Assembly: GCA_030683815.1 (NCBI GenBank)
Contig: JAUXPJ010000008.1
Coordinates: forward strand, 118,719-182,718
Length of the DNA: 64,000 nt
Source: Flavobacteriaceae bacterium
GTDB taxonomy: Bacteria; Bacteroidota; Bacteroidia; Flavobacteriales; Flavobacteriaceae
Direction: 5' to 3'
The notes under the pieces: generated by a model
What the model was told of the DNA's origin: nothing
Database searches by the model: none
What the model saw: only the letters and a program-made list of their open reading frames with translations
Part shown: piece after piece, positions 27,656 through 34,962 of the stretch
Layout of the letters: every line of letters begins with the position of its first letter
How positions within the stretch are numbered: the stretch's first letter is position 1
Translations under genes and position numbers: made by a program

Positions 27656-28385
27656 TTACTTTTTCCCGACTTACAATTACCTCATCCTCTTTATAGGTTG
27701 GTAAAATTATTTTCAGGCGAGAATTACTATAGGCCACAATATCTTTGATAGTTTCTAACGGAATTATAAACTTACGATTCACTCTAAAAAAAGCAGTAGG
27801 ATTGAGCTCTGTTTCCAATTGTTCAAGGGTACATGTTAAAAGGTAATCTCGGTTATCTTTGGTGTGTAAATAAGTTCCTTTATTTTCACTGTAAAAACAT
27901 TCCACATCTTCTATCGGAATCATTTTTAGATGTTCCCCAATTTTGATGGTAAAGCGTTTTTTATAAACCTTCTCTAACGGATTGGAGAACATTTGTTTAA
28001 TCATATCAAAATCAACAGATAAATTTGGGATTGATTGATTTCGTGATTTGAATTTGTTGATGGCAGTTTCCAATTCTTCCTCATCAATGGGTTTTAACAA
28101 ATAATCAATACTGTTAAGTTTGAAAGCCCTTAAAGCATATTCATCGTAAGCAGTGGTGAAAATTACAGCACTTTTAATATCAACTTGTTCAAATATTTCA
28201 AAAGATAAACCATCTGAAAGTTGAATGTCCAAAAATATCAAATCTGGATGTTCATTGTTAGAAAACCAATTGATGGCTTCTTCAACAGAATGTAAAAGTT
28301 GATTTACAGCTAAACCCAACTTTTCTAATTTGCGTTGTAAAAGTCGTGCTGCTGGTTTTTCGTCTTCGATGATTATTGTTGTCAT
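27630..28385 (-). CDS. LytTR-type DNA-binding response regulator
   Basis: The 251-residue protein has an N-terminal receiver domain (about 1-120) with phosphoacceptor Asp53 in LIFLDIQLSDG. The acidic pair is in IIEDEKPAA and the switch lysine in LLKPIDEEE. A C-terminal LytTR DNA-binding domain (about 145-250) contains FRVNRKFIIPLETI. It is the last gene of an operon with a LytS-like kinase and two 2TM proteins, its natural partners. Targets are unknown; the 3' end overlaps the marC remnant. Confidence 0.93.
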   Translation of the reverse strand: MTTIIIEDEKPAARLLQRKLEKLGLAVNQLLHSVEEAINWFSNNEHPDLIFLDIQLSDGLSFEIFEQVDIKSAVIFTTAYDEYALRAFKLNSIDYLLKPIDEEELETAINKFKSRNQSIPNLSVDFDMIKQMFSNPLEKVYKKRFTIKIGEHLKMIPIEDVECFYSENKGTYLHTKDNRDYLLTCTLEQLETELNPTAFFRVNRKFIIPLETIKDIVAYSNSRLKIILPTYKEDEVIVSREKVNEFKTWLG

Positions 28386-28499
28386 TTTTCTCCATAAATC
28401 CCTCCAAGGGAGGGACTTCTATATTTAGTTTATATTAATTTAAGAAATTTTATTTTTTGGATTTATTTAAAGTCCTCCCTTTGGGAGGGTTGGGTGGGA
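28386..28499. repeat. Pair of GGGAGG-type intergenic palindromes
   Basis: CCCTCCAAGGGAGGG near 28397-28411 and CCTCCCTTTGGGAGGG near 28473-28488 are two hairpins in opposite flanking contexts (AAATCCCTCC...ACTT and AAGTCC...GGGATT). Together they form a larger inverted arrangement around an AT-rich centre. A related hairpin (CCCCTCTTGAGAGGGG) is at 46168-46183. The class looks like a dispersed intergenic repeat. Confidence 0.55.
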
Positions 28500-28817
28500 T
28501 TACTCCCATTTACTGTTCTTTTCTTTCTCCATCAATTCTTTGATTTTACGTTCTTCCCATTTTTTTCCTAGAAACAAATTTGGTAAAAAAACCGATAGTC
28601 CGTGTGCCAACAGTCCAATTCCCCAAAAAAATAAAGTAGTGAAATTTCTGAATTGAAAATAATGTTCACCCTCATCTAAATTTTGAATGTTTACAATAAC
28701 AATCATGAGGTTAATAACTACATAAACTATGGTATGTATGTAAAATCCTTTAATTTTTTTTACTCGTTTCAATGCTTCTTGAAAACGAATTTCGTCAATA
28801 TTGTTAATTGTTTTCAT
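28500..28817 (-). CDS. 2TM domain protein
   Basis: The 105-residue protein consists of one 2TM domain. The N-terminal amphipathic stretch ALKRVKKIKGFYIH precedes two membrane segments (about 28-45 and 60-80), and the end has the conserved KKWEERKIKELME. It is a paralogue of the adjacent gene and of the C-terminal domain of the kinase. The family is widespread beside LytS/LytTR systems in Flavobacteria. A role as a membrane partner of the kinase is inferred. Confidence 0.85.
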   Translation of the reverse strand: MKTINNIDEIRFQEALKRVKKIKGFYIHTIVYVVINLMIVIVNIQNLDEGEHYFQFRNFTTLFFWGIGLLAHGLSVFLPNLFLGKKWEERKIKELMEKEKNSKWE

Positions 28818-28839
28818 TGAATTTGTTGTTATTTTTTTC

Positions 28840-29112
28840 TTATTCTATAAACTCTTTTATCTTGCGTTCTTCCCATTCTTTATTTAGAAAAGGCATAAAA
28901 TTAAAAACTTTCATGGCATGAAAAAACACGCCTAAACCCCATCCCAAAAGTGGATAAAAGAACCACAAATATACAGGCGAATAAATTAAATTTATGGCTA
29001 TTAAAAATGTATTTACAATCATAAAAGAGATTAAATGATTGTAGAATCCTTTTATTGCTTTCACTTGTTTTTTTGCGCGATAGAATCTTTCGTACTCTTG
29101 ATTTGTTTCCAT
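28840..29112 (-). CDS. 2TM domain protein
   Basis: The 90-residue protein (start METNQEYERFYRAKKQ) has the 2TM pattern KQVKAIKGFYNHL, two membrane segments with LGWGLGVFFHAMKVF, and the tail KEWEERKIKEFIE. An in-frame ATG at 29124 would add four residues and overlap the kinase gene by 10 bases. The ATG at 29112 leaves a 2-base gap and is preferred. It lies between the kinase-2TM fusion and a second 2TM gene. Confidence 0.83.
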   Translation of the reverse strand: METNQEYERFYRAKKQVKAIKGFYNHLISFMIVNTFLIAINLIYSPVYLWFFYPLLGWGLGVFFHAMKVFNFMPFLNKEWEERKIKEFIE

Positions 29113-29114
29113 AA

Positions 29115-30461
29115 TCAGCTCCATTTATTGTTGTTGTTATTTTCTTTATTCAAAATTTCCTGAATCTTTTTTTCTTCCCAATCTTTGCTGTATCCAAAAG
29201 TTTCAAGTGCATGAAAAGTTAAACCCAATCCCCATCCCAACATAGGAAACCAAAACCAATAAAAATGAGGTGAGGTTTTAAGATTGATGAAAATCAAAAA
29301 AGGAATTACACAACAGTAAGCAACTAAATTTGAGTAAAATCCTTTTAACTTGTCAACGCGTTCTTTGGCTTTGATGTAAGTCATATTTTCATTGTATATA
29401 TTTTTAGTTTCCATGTTTGAAATTTGTTTTGTTAATAAGGGTAATTTAATTTTAAAATGTGCTGTAGTTTCTTCAATCAAAACATTTCTGTCGGTTAAAA
29501 TGGCATAGCGGTTTACAATATTTTGCAATCCAACTCCTTTTCTGGGTTGTAAAACTTCTTTTTTCTGAAGATTATTTTCAACTACCAGAAAATTGTCTTG
29601 CAAATAAATTTTGATATGCAAAGGTTTTTGTTCGCTAACAATATTATGTTTGATACAGTTTTCTAATAATAATTGCAATGATAATGGAACAACTTTGAAC
29701 TCTGTTATTGCGAGGGACGAAGCAATCTCAATTTCAAAATTAATACTGTTTTCAAAACGCATTTTTAGTAAGTTCACATAAGTTTGGGCAAAATTCAATT
29801 CTTCCTGAACTGATACCAATTCTTTATCTTTTTGCTCTAATACATAGCGATAAATTTTTGATAAAGAAGTAGTAAATTTTTGTGCATTATCCGGATTTTC
29901 TTCAATGAGCGAACTCAACACATTTAAACTGTTGAACAAAAAATGTGGATCAATCTGACTTTTCAAACTTTCAAACTGAGCAGATGCTGTACTTGCGATA
30001 ATTTTTTGTTCTTTGACTTTGTTTTCTTGAATGGCTTTATAAAAATAGAACGCATGAAAGGATAATGTTACAAATAAAGTTATAATAATTCCAACTAAAT
30101 AGTTAGACATATTTTCTTTATTTAAGAATACCATCAATGAATTTCCTTCTACAATGACATCTTCAAAAAAACGCAGTAAAAAAATCACGAAAATGGAAAT
30201 AAAAAATGAAGATAAAAAACCAATAAGTATCCGTTTAGGTGTAAACCTGTCTATAGAATATAGCTTATCCAAATAAATAAATATACTTGCATTTGCAAAA
30301 TACAATGACAACCCATAAAGCATGGTATAACCAAAATCTATTAATAGATTAGAATCAAAATTGATATTATTTCCAGTTATCAATCGTATCAATAACAGTA
30401 CTAAAAATATTGAAATTGAAATTACGATGGCTCTTGGAAATTCTTTTAGTAATTGGTTCAT
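29115..30461 (-). CDS. LytS-type sensor histidine kinase fused to a C-terminal 2TM domain
   Basis: Counted from the ATG at 30461 the protein has 448 residues. Four transmembrane segments occupy about 10-140. A His_kinase domain follows with QIDPHFLFNSLN (phospho-acceptor His173) and an HATPase region with LLLENCIKHN and GVGLQNIVNR. After the kinase core an extra 80-residue 2TM domain (AKERVDKLKGFYSNL ... KDWEEKKIQEIL) is attached. An upstream GTG at 30491 would add ten residues. Its regulator is the LytTR gene three positions downstream. The fused 2TM suggests that the small 2TM proteins interact with it. Confidence 0.9.
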   Translation of the reverse strand: MNQLLKEFPRAIVISISIFLVLLLIRLITGNNINFDSNLLIDFGYTMLYGLSLYFANASIFIYLDKLYSIDRFTPKRILIGFLSSFFISIFVIFLLRFFEDVIVEGNSLMVFLNKENMSNYLVGIIITLFVTLSFHAFYFYKAIQENKVKEQKIIASTASAQFESLKSQIDPHFLFNSLNVLSSLIEENPDNAQKFTTSLSKIYRYVLEQKDKELVSVQEELNFAQTYVNLLKMRFENSINFEIEIASSLAITEFKVVPLSLQLLLENCIKHNIVSEQKPLHIKIYLQDNFLVVENNLQKKEVLQPRKGVGLQNIVNRYAILTDRNVLIEETTAHFKIKLPLLTKQISNMETKNIYNENMTYIKAKERVDKLKGFYSNLVAYCCVIPFLIFINLKTSPHFYWFWFPMLGWGLGLTFHALETFGYSKDWEEKKIQEILNKENNNNNKWS

Positions 30462-30521
30462 TTGTATTGTTTTTACTTTTAAAATCCTCACAGGTTTTTA
30501 AAACCAGAGAGGATAATAAAT

Positions 30522-31145
30522 TTATTTTTCACAGGGTTTTAATGTTTCTAGAGCTCTTTCCAATCCCCATTTTGGATGAAAAATACTCTCTGGTTTAAAA
30601 GTAGCAAAAAGTTCGATTGATTTTGCAATTTGAGCGCAGATTGGTTTTGTATCTGTTCCAAAAAACTTTGCAGAACCCATTTCAAATTCTGCTTTACCAA
30701 AAACAACTCTCGGATTGTTTGGGGCAATTTGCTCCGCTTTTCCGTACAATTCCATTACTTTTCCCGAAAGTTTCATGCCATTAGTCATCGGATCAGAAGC
30801 AATCCAGGCCGTATGTATCATGGCTTGCATCACTAATAATTCAGCATTGTTAGGATTTTTTGCCAATTCAACATCCAACGCTAATTGAGCTTTAGTTAAC
30901 AAAGCATTTAAAAGTGTTTTGTCATTGGTGCCAAATGCGCTTGTAGTATTTACCAAAGCCACATAATAATTGGGTAACCAATTGTCTTTTTCTACCGATG
31001 CAATTCTTTCAAACATGGCAGAAGCTTCTGTGTTTTTTCCTTCTCCCCAAAGAGAAAATGCTTTACCCATTCCTTGTTCGTAGGGTGTTTGTGAACTTAC
31101 AATTGAAGTTACAAATAAAGCGATGATAACGATTTTTTTTGTCAT
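30522..31145 (-). CDS. Secreted TPR-like protein
   Basis: The 207-residue protein starts at the ATG 31145 with a signal peptide (MTKKIVIIALFVTSIVSSQ). A helical region follows, with tetratricopeptide-like units GMGKAFSLWGEGKNTEASAMF, NAELLVMQAMIHTAW and NNPRVVFGKAEFEMG. A longer frame to 31187 begins inside the presumed untranslated region and would hide the signal peptide. It is upstream of the kinase gene (60 bases) and may be the first gene of the operon. Related proteins sit beside 2TM-kinase loci or TonB receptors. Function unknown. Confidence 0.78.
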   Translation of the reverse strand: MTKKIVIIALFVTSIVSSQTPYEQGMGKAFSLWGEGKNTEASAMFERIASVEKDNWLPNYYVALVNTTSAFGTNDKTLLNALLTKAQLALDVELAKNPNNAELLVMQAMIHTAWIASDPMTNGMKLSGKVMELYGKAEQIAPNNPRVVFGKAEFEMGSAKFFGTDTKPICAQIAKSIELFATFKPESIFHPKWGLERALETLKPCEK

Positions 31146-31274
31146 GATATTATAGTTTTTAATGTTTATAAGTTGAAATGTTAGCATGTGTAATTGTTTT
31201 GATGAGTCAAATTTCAGTTGAAAAATGTGATTTTTAAAAAGAGTTTAACTGAGTTGTTGATTTTTGAGGATGAA

Positions 31275-31303
31275 TTGTATATCGAATCTTTTTTGTAAAT
31301 TTG
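31275..31303 (+). promoter_or_regulatory. Promoter of the toxin-antitoxin pair
   Basis: TTG at 31275-31277 and TAAATTTG at 31296-31303, spaced by 18 bases, match the Bacteroidota consensus. Predicted start near 31307 gives an 11-base leader before the antitoxin ATG at 31318. Confidence 0.6.
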
Positions 31304-31317
31304 ATAAAAAACTGAAA

Positions 31318-31560
31318 ATGAGTACCGCTGAATTAAAGTTGAAATTATTCCGAGAAATTGATACGCTTGAAAAATCTAAATTAGAACAAGTATATGGTCT
31401 TTTATTAAATTTCATCAATAAAGAAAATGATACTGAAGAATGGAATTCGCTTTCTAAAGCGCAACAAAAAGGATTAATTGATGCCATCGAAGAAATGAAT
31501 ATTTCAGACGGAGTTGATCATAAAGTTGTAATTGAAAAGTACAAAAAGAAATATGCTTAA
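31318..31560 (+). CDS. Antitoxin of a ParDE/RelBE-type module
   Basis: The 80-residue protein starts MSTAELKLKLFREIDTLEK and is predicted mainly helical, with an acidic centre (NDTEEWNSLSKAQQKGLIDAIEEM) and a basic tail (EKYKKKYA). Its stop overlaps the toxin start by 8 bases, a common arrangement for type II modules. The promoter immediately upstream supports this start over an ATG at 31264, which would lie upstream of the promoter. It presumably binds and neutralises the toxin and represses the operon. Confidence 0.8.
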   Translation: MSTAELKLKLFREIDTLEKSKLEQVYGLLLNFINKENDTEEWNSLSKAQQKGLIDAIEEMNISDGVDHKVVIEKYKKKYA

Positions 31561-31849
31561 ACCAATAAAATGGTCTTTGTCTGCTGATGAAGATTTTGCC
31601 AAATTATTGGAATATCTAGATAGAAGATGGAATGCTCAGGTTTGTTTAAGATTCATAATTAAATTGGATAATTGTATATATTTAATTCAAAAAAATCCAA
31701 ATCAATTTCCGGTTATTAATACAGAACTTCAAATAAGAAAGACAGTAGTTACTAAACAAAATTCAATTTATTACAGGGAAAAAGACAATAGAATTGAAAT
31801 ATTGCGTTTGTATGATTCTCGTCAAAACCCCGAAAATCTTAAACTTTAA
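31553..31849 (+). CDS. RelE/ParE family toxin
   Basis: The 98-residue protein starts MLKPIKWSLSADEDFAKLLEYLDRRW. It has the ParE/RelE fold pattern: an N-terminal strand, two helices, then strands with IQKNPNQFPVI, RKTVVTKQNSIYYRE and the C-terminal IEILRLYDSRQNPENL. ParE-type proteins poison gyrase, RelE-type proteins cleave ribosomal mRNA; the ending LYDSRQNP is more ParE-like. Its stop abuts the stop of the convergent TonB receptor gene with no spacer. Confidence 0.85.
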   Translation: MLKPIKWSLSADEDFAKLLEYLDRRWNAQVCLRFIIKLDNCIYLIQKNPNQFPVINTELQIRKTVVTKQNSIYYREKDNRIEILRLYDSRQNPENLKL

Positions 31850-34003
31850 TTACAAATTCTCCAACTGATTCGTTTTCTTATTATTGCTGATAGTCCAAAA
31901 GAAACCGATAAAGAAAAAATGATCTGCCGCTTGCCCAATAGCACTGCGTTGAAATTGTCCATTTAAATCGGGTGAATTGGCATATTGATACCCAAAAACA
32001 TTCTCTGTACCGAGGATATTGGAAACCGAGAAATACAGAATTTTTTGTTGCGAAATCAAATAAGCCCAGTTAAAACTCAAATTTTGATACGGTTTTGTTT
32101 TGCCGTTCATAAAGGTAGTTTCATTCGGATTGTTAAAAGGTCTGCCAGAATTCACCACATACGAAAATCCAATTTGCGATTTCCACTTTTCAATCCAATG
32201 TTTAGTCACCAAAGACAGCGTATGATCTGCTACAAAACTCGGTATCGCCTGATTGGGGAAATTCAAATAATTTCGTTTGGTATCAATAAAAGAATAAGAA
32301 ACCCAATATTCTGTGTATTTGATCGATTTATTATCCCTCCAAAACAAATCAATTCCTTTGGCAAAACCCTTTCCTTCATTAGAATAAACCGAATTAAACT
32401 GCGCCATTTCGGTATCAAATTTCACTAAATCGCGATAATCTTTGTAATATGCTTCTGCTCTAAAAGTTCTTCGGTTAAAATTATATTGATAATTCAAAAT
32501 ATAATGTGTTGCTTTTTCGGTATCTAATTGGTTGGTGTATTTAATATAATTTGTTTTTGGGGTTTGTACAAAATCGCCGTAAGCCAATGAAAACTGACTG
32601 TTTTTAGAAACTTTATAGCCCATTGAAATTCTCGGTGAAATGCTAAATTCATCCAATAAACTATTTTGTGATGTTCTTGCGCCCAATTTCATCGCCCATT
32701 TTTTACTAAAGAAAATATCCGATTCTACATAGGTTGCAAAGATTGAATTATCATATCCAGATGAATATATATCACCTCTAAAAACTGTAAAATCTTCCTC
32801 AAAATCAGTAATGAAATAATCAAAACCGACATTTATTTTAATTCGTTCAGTAATTTTTTTTCCGATTTTTAATTTCAAATGAGCCGCATTTTCTTGATTG
32901 TCTAATTTATCATCATCAATTCCAATTTTATTAATTCCCAATCCGTAACTCAAACCAGTGTGTATATTCCAATTGTTTCCAAAAGTTCCTTTATAGGATG
33001 CGTTCCCATAAAAATTATCGTTTTGCAAATTGAAACGAACTTTTGCCGGCTGATTAATATCTTCTTGATTGAGGTCAAATTGTGAACCATCAAAAGCGGT
33101 GTAAATTTTTAACAATCCATTTTTAAATTGATGGCGATACACCATTTCGCCAGCCAGTGATTGATAGGGATTATTCCAATCAACCGATTGGGGAATTAAT
33201 TGTTGATAAGGTTCCAAATTGATGTAAGCAGCATTAAAAGTTAACGAATTGTTGTTCCATTTTTGCGTATTTCCAATACCTAAACCCACCGTCATCAATG
33301 AAATATCGGTTTGTTCCTGCACGGCTTCATCAATGGTATTTAAAGTTAACACGCTAGAAAGCGCTTCTCCATATTCAGCACTGTATCCTCCTGTTGAAAA
33401 GGAAATTCCGCTGAATAAAAATGGTGAAAACCGACCCCGAGTGGGTAAATTATTAGCCGATGCTCCATACGGTTGTGCTACACGCAACCCATCTACAAAA
33501 GTTTGAGTTTCATCTGCTTCGCCACCACGAACAAACAAACGACCACTTTCTCCCACCGTTTGAGTCCCCGGCAAAGTAATTAACGCCCCAATAATATCAC
33601 CGGCAGAGCCCGCAGTTGTGACGATATCCAAAGGTTTTAAAACGGATACTCTTGCTTTTTCCCCAGCTTCAAAAGTTCCGGCTGTGAGTACTACTGCATC
33701 TAAAGTATTTACACTTTCCTTTAGCTTAATGGTTTGATTTTGAAATCTACTGATGTCAATTTCTTTTTTAAAGGTTTCGTAAGACAGAAAACTTACCACC
33801 AGTGTTTTAGATCCTTTTCCTGTTGTTTTGAAAGTAAAATTGCCATTTTCATCGGTTGAAACTCCATCATAAGTTCCTTCTAAATAAACATTTGCTCCGG
33901 GAATTACAATTCCTTTTTCATCGGTAACTCTTCCTGAAATTGTAGATTGAGAAAAACTTTGAAGTCCAAAAAAGACAAGAATTACGGTAAAAATTGTTTT
34001 CAT
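31850..34003 (-). CDS. TonB-dependent outer membrane receptor
   Basis: From the ATG at 34003 the protein has 717 residues. It has a signal peptide (MKTIFTVILVFFGLQSFSQ), an N-terminal carboxypeptidase-like regulatory domain (ISGRVTDEKGIVIPGANVYLEG), a plug domain with RLFVRGGEADETQTFVDGLRV, and a beta-barrel to the C-terminus ending in an aromatic-rich strand (DHFFFIGFFW). It imports an unknown ligand using TonB energy. No adjacent SusD-like gene is present, so it is not a SusCD polysaccharide system. The neighbours give no clue to the substrate. Confidence 0.9.
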   Translation of the reverse strand: MKTIFTVILVFFGLQSFSQSTISGRVTDEKGIVIPGANVYLEGTYDGVSTDENGNFTFKTTGKGSKTLVVSFLSYETFKKEIDISRFQNQTIKLKESVNTLDAVVLTAGTFEAGEKARVSVLKPLDIVTTAGSAGDIIGALITLPGTQTVGESGRLFVRGGEADETQTFVDGLRVAQPYGASANNLPTRGRFSPFLFSGISFSTGGYSAEYGEALSSVLTLNTIDEAVQEQTDISLMTVGLGIGNTQKWNNNSLTFNAAYINLEPYQQLIPQSVDWNNPYQSLAGEMVYRHQFKNGLLKIYTAFDGSQFDLNQEDINQPAKVRFNLQNDNFYGNASYKGTFGNNWNIHTGLSYGLGINKIGIDDDKLDNQENAAHLKLKIGKKITERIKINVGFDYFITDFEEDFTVFRGDIYSSGYDNSIFATYVESDIFFSKKWAMKLGARTSQNSLLDEFSISPRISMGYKVSKNSQFSLAYGDFVQTPKTNYIKYTNQLDTEKATHYILNYQYNFNRRTFRAEAYYKDYRDLVKFDTEMAQFNSVYSNEGKGFAKGIDLFWRDNKSIKYTEYWVSYSFIDTKRNYLNFPNQAIPSFVADHTLSLVTKHWIEKWKSQIGFSYVVNSGRPFNNPNETTFMNGKTKPYQNLSFNWAYLISQQKILYFSVSNILGTENVFGYQYANSPDLNGQFQRSAIGQAADHFFFIGFFWTISNNKKTNQLENL

Positions 34004-34139
34004 TAGTTTGGTTTTAAAGCCCAAAATTGTTCAAAAATTTTTACCTTAAAAATTTATTATGACCGAATTGTAGAATTTGATGGATGAGATGTAAAAAAGA
34101 ATGTGTCTAAAAAAACATCAATTTAAAAAGATTTTTGAT

Positions 34140-34757
34140 TTATTTGAGTATCAAAATAACGGTTGATAAAATATATTCAACTCCAATAGCAATAACGATA
34201 AAACCGATAATTCTTGACAAGGCATTGATACCCGATGAGCCCAACGCTTTTACAATTAATTGTGAACTGCGTAAAATAAAATATATTAAAACAGAAATAA
34301 CTAAAATAGCTCCGGTTAAAATTCCTCTTTCTAAAACCTGAGTGTATTCTTGATGATAAGTAATTAAAAGAGAGATAGTTCCCGGTCCGGCCAACATCGG
34401 TATGGCTAGTGGAGTTAAAGAAACATCATCTTGCGACATCACTTCGGTGCTCATTGTTTCACTCATCCCTTTGTGTTGCGTAAATTTTCCTGTAAGTAGC
34501 GCAAAACCGGACGAAGCGATGATTAATCCACCTGCAATTTTTAATGAATTTAAACTGATTCCGAAAAACACCAATATAAATTTCCCTAAAAAGAAGGAAA
34601 CAAACAAAATAATAAACACATTTACAGCCGTTGAAAATGCAATTTTATTGATTTCTTTTTTGGTTTTTGCTTTTGTTAAGCCAACAAAAATAGGAACAGT
34701 TCCCAACGGATTGATAACAGAAAAAATAGCGGCTAAAGCAATTAGAAATAAACTCAT
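34140..34757 (-). CDS. marC: MarC family integral membrane protein
   Basis: The 205-residue protein has about six transmembrane helices. MarC features include FSVINPLGTVPIFVGLTKAKTKKEIN in helix 1, PLAIPMLAGPGTISLLI in the middle and INALSRIIGFIVIAIGVEYI at the end. Despite the name, MarC proteins are not proven antibiotic-resistance determinants; their transport function is unclear. Its final 20 or so codons are duplicated beside nosY at 27545-27655. Confidence 0.88.
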   Translation of the reverse strand: MSLFLIALAAIFSVINPLGTVPIFVGLTKAKTKKEINKIAFSTAVNVFIILFVSFFLGKFILVFFGISLNSLKIAGGLIIASSGFALLTGKFTQHKGMSETMSTEVMSQDDVSLTPLAIPMLAGPGTISLLITYHQEYTQVLERGILTGAILVISVLIYFILRSSQLIVKALGSSGINALSRIIGFIVIAIGVEYILSTVILILK

Positions 34758-34840
34758 TTTATTTTTTTGGTAAAAGTAATGATATGTTTTAAAACCTGTA
34801 TTAAGGAATCGTTATGATTCTGTTTTTTATATTAAATGGA

Positions 34841-34924
34841 TATCCCATCCTAAATTCTTCCCACACGAGCGACAGCGAACTGGCGAAGCAAAGGGAAGGA
34901 CTTCATTTTTTTCTTTTATCTATA
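34841..34924. repeat. Dispersed repeat, copy A
   Basis: Bases 34841-34904 match the reverse complement of 46080-46141 with only three mismatches, and the similarity fades over the next 20 bases (TTTTCTTTTATCTA). It has CTTCCC and GGGAAG arms around a core with GAGCGACAGCGAACTGGCG. No coding function is apparent. A second motif (ACTTAATACTTAATACTCA) follows at about 34948-34966 and recurs near 52533. Confidence 0.75.
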
Positions 34925-34962
34925 TACTTGATACCTGCTACCAGCTACTTAATACTTAATAC

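Noticed and set aside
27486..27704. 72-codon plus-strand frame after nosY
   Set aside because: The similarity to a frame at 34135-34341 comes from the shared marC 3' sequence on the minus strand, not from a plus-strand gene.
31985..32428. 147-codon frame antisense to the TonB receptor
   Set aside because: It is a shadow of the receptor frame. Composition is odd and there is no promoter, start context or homology pattern.
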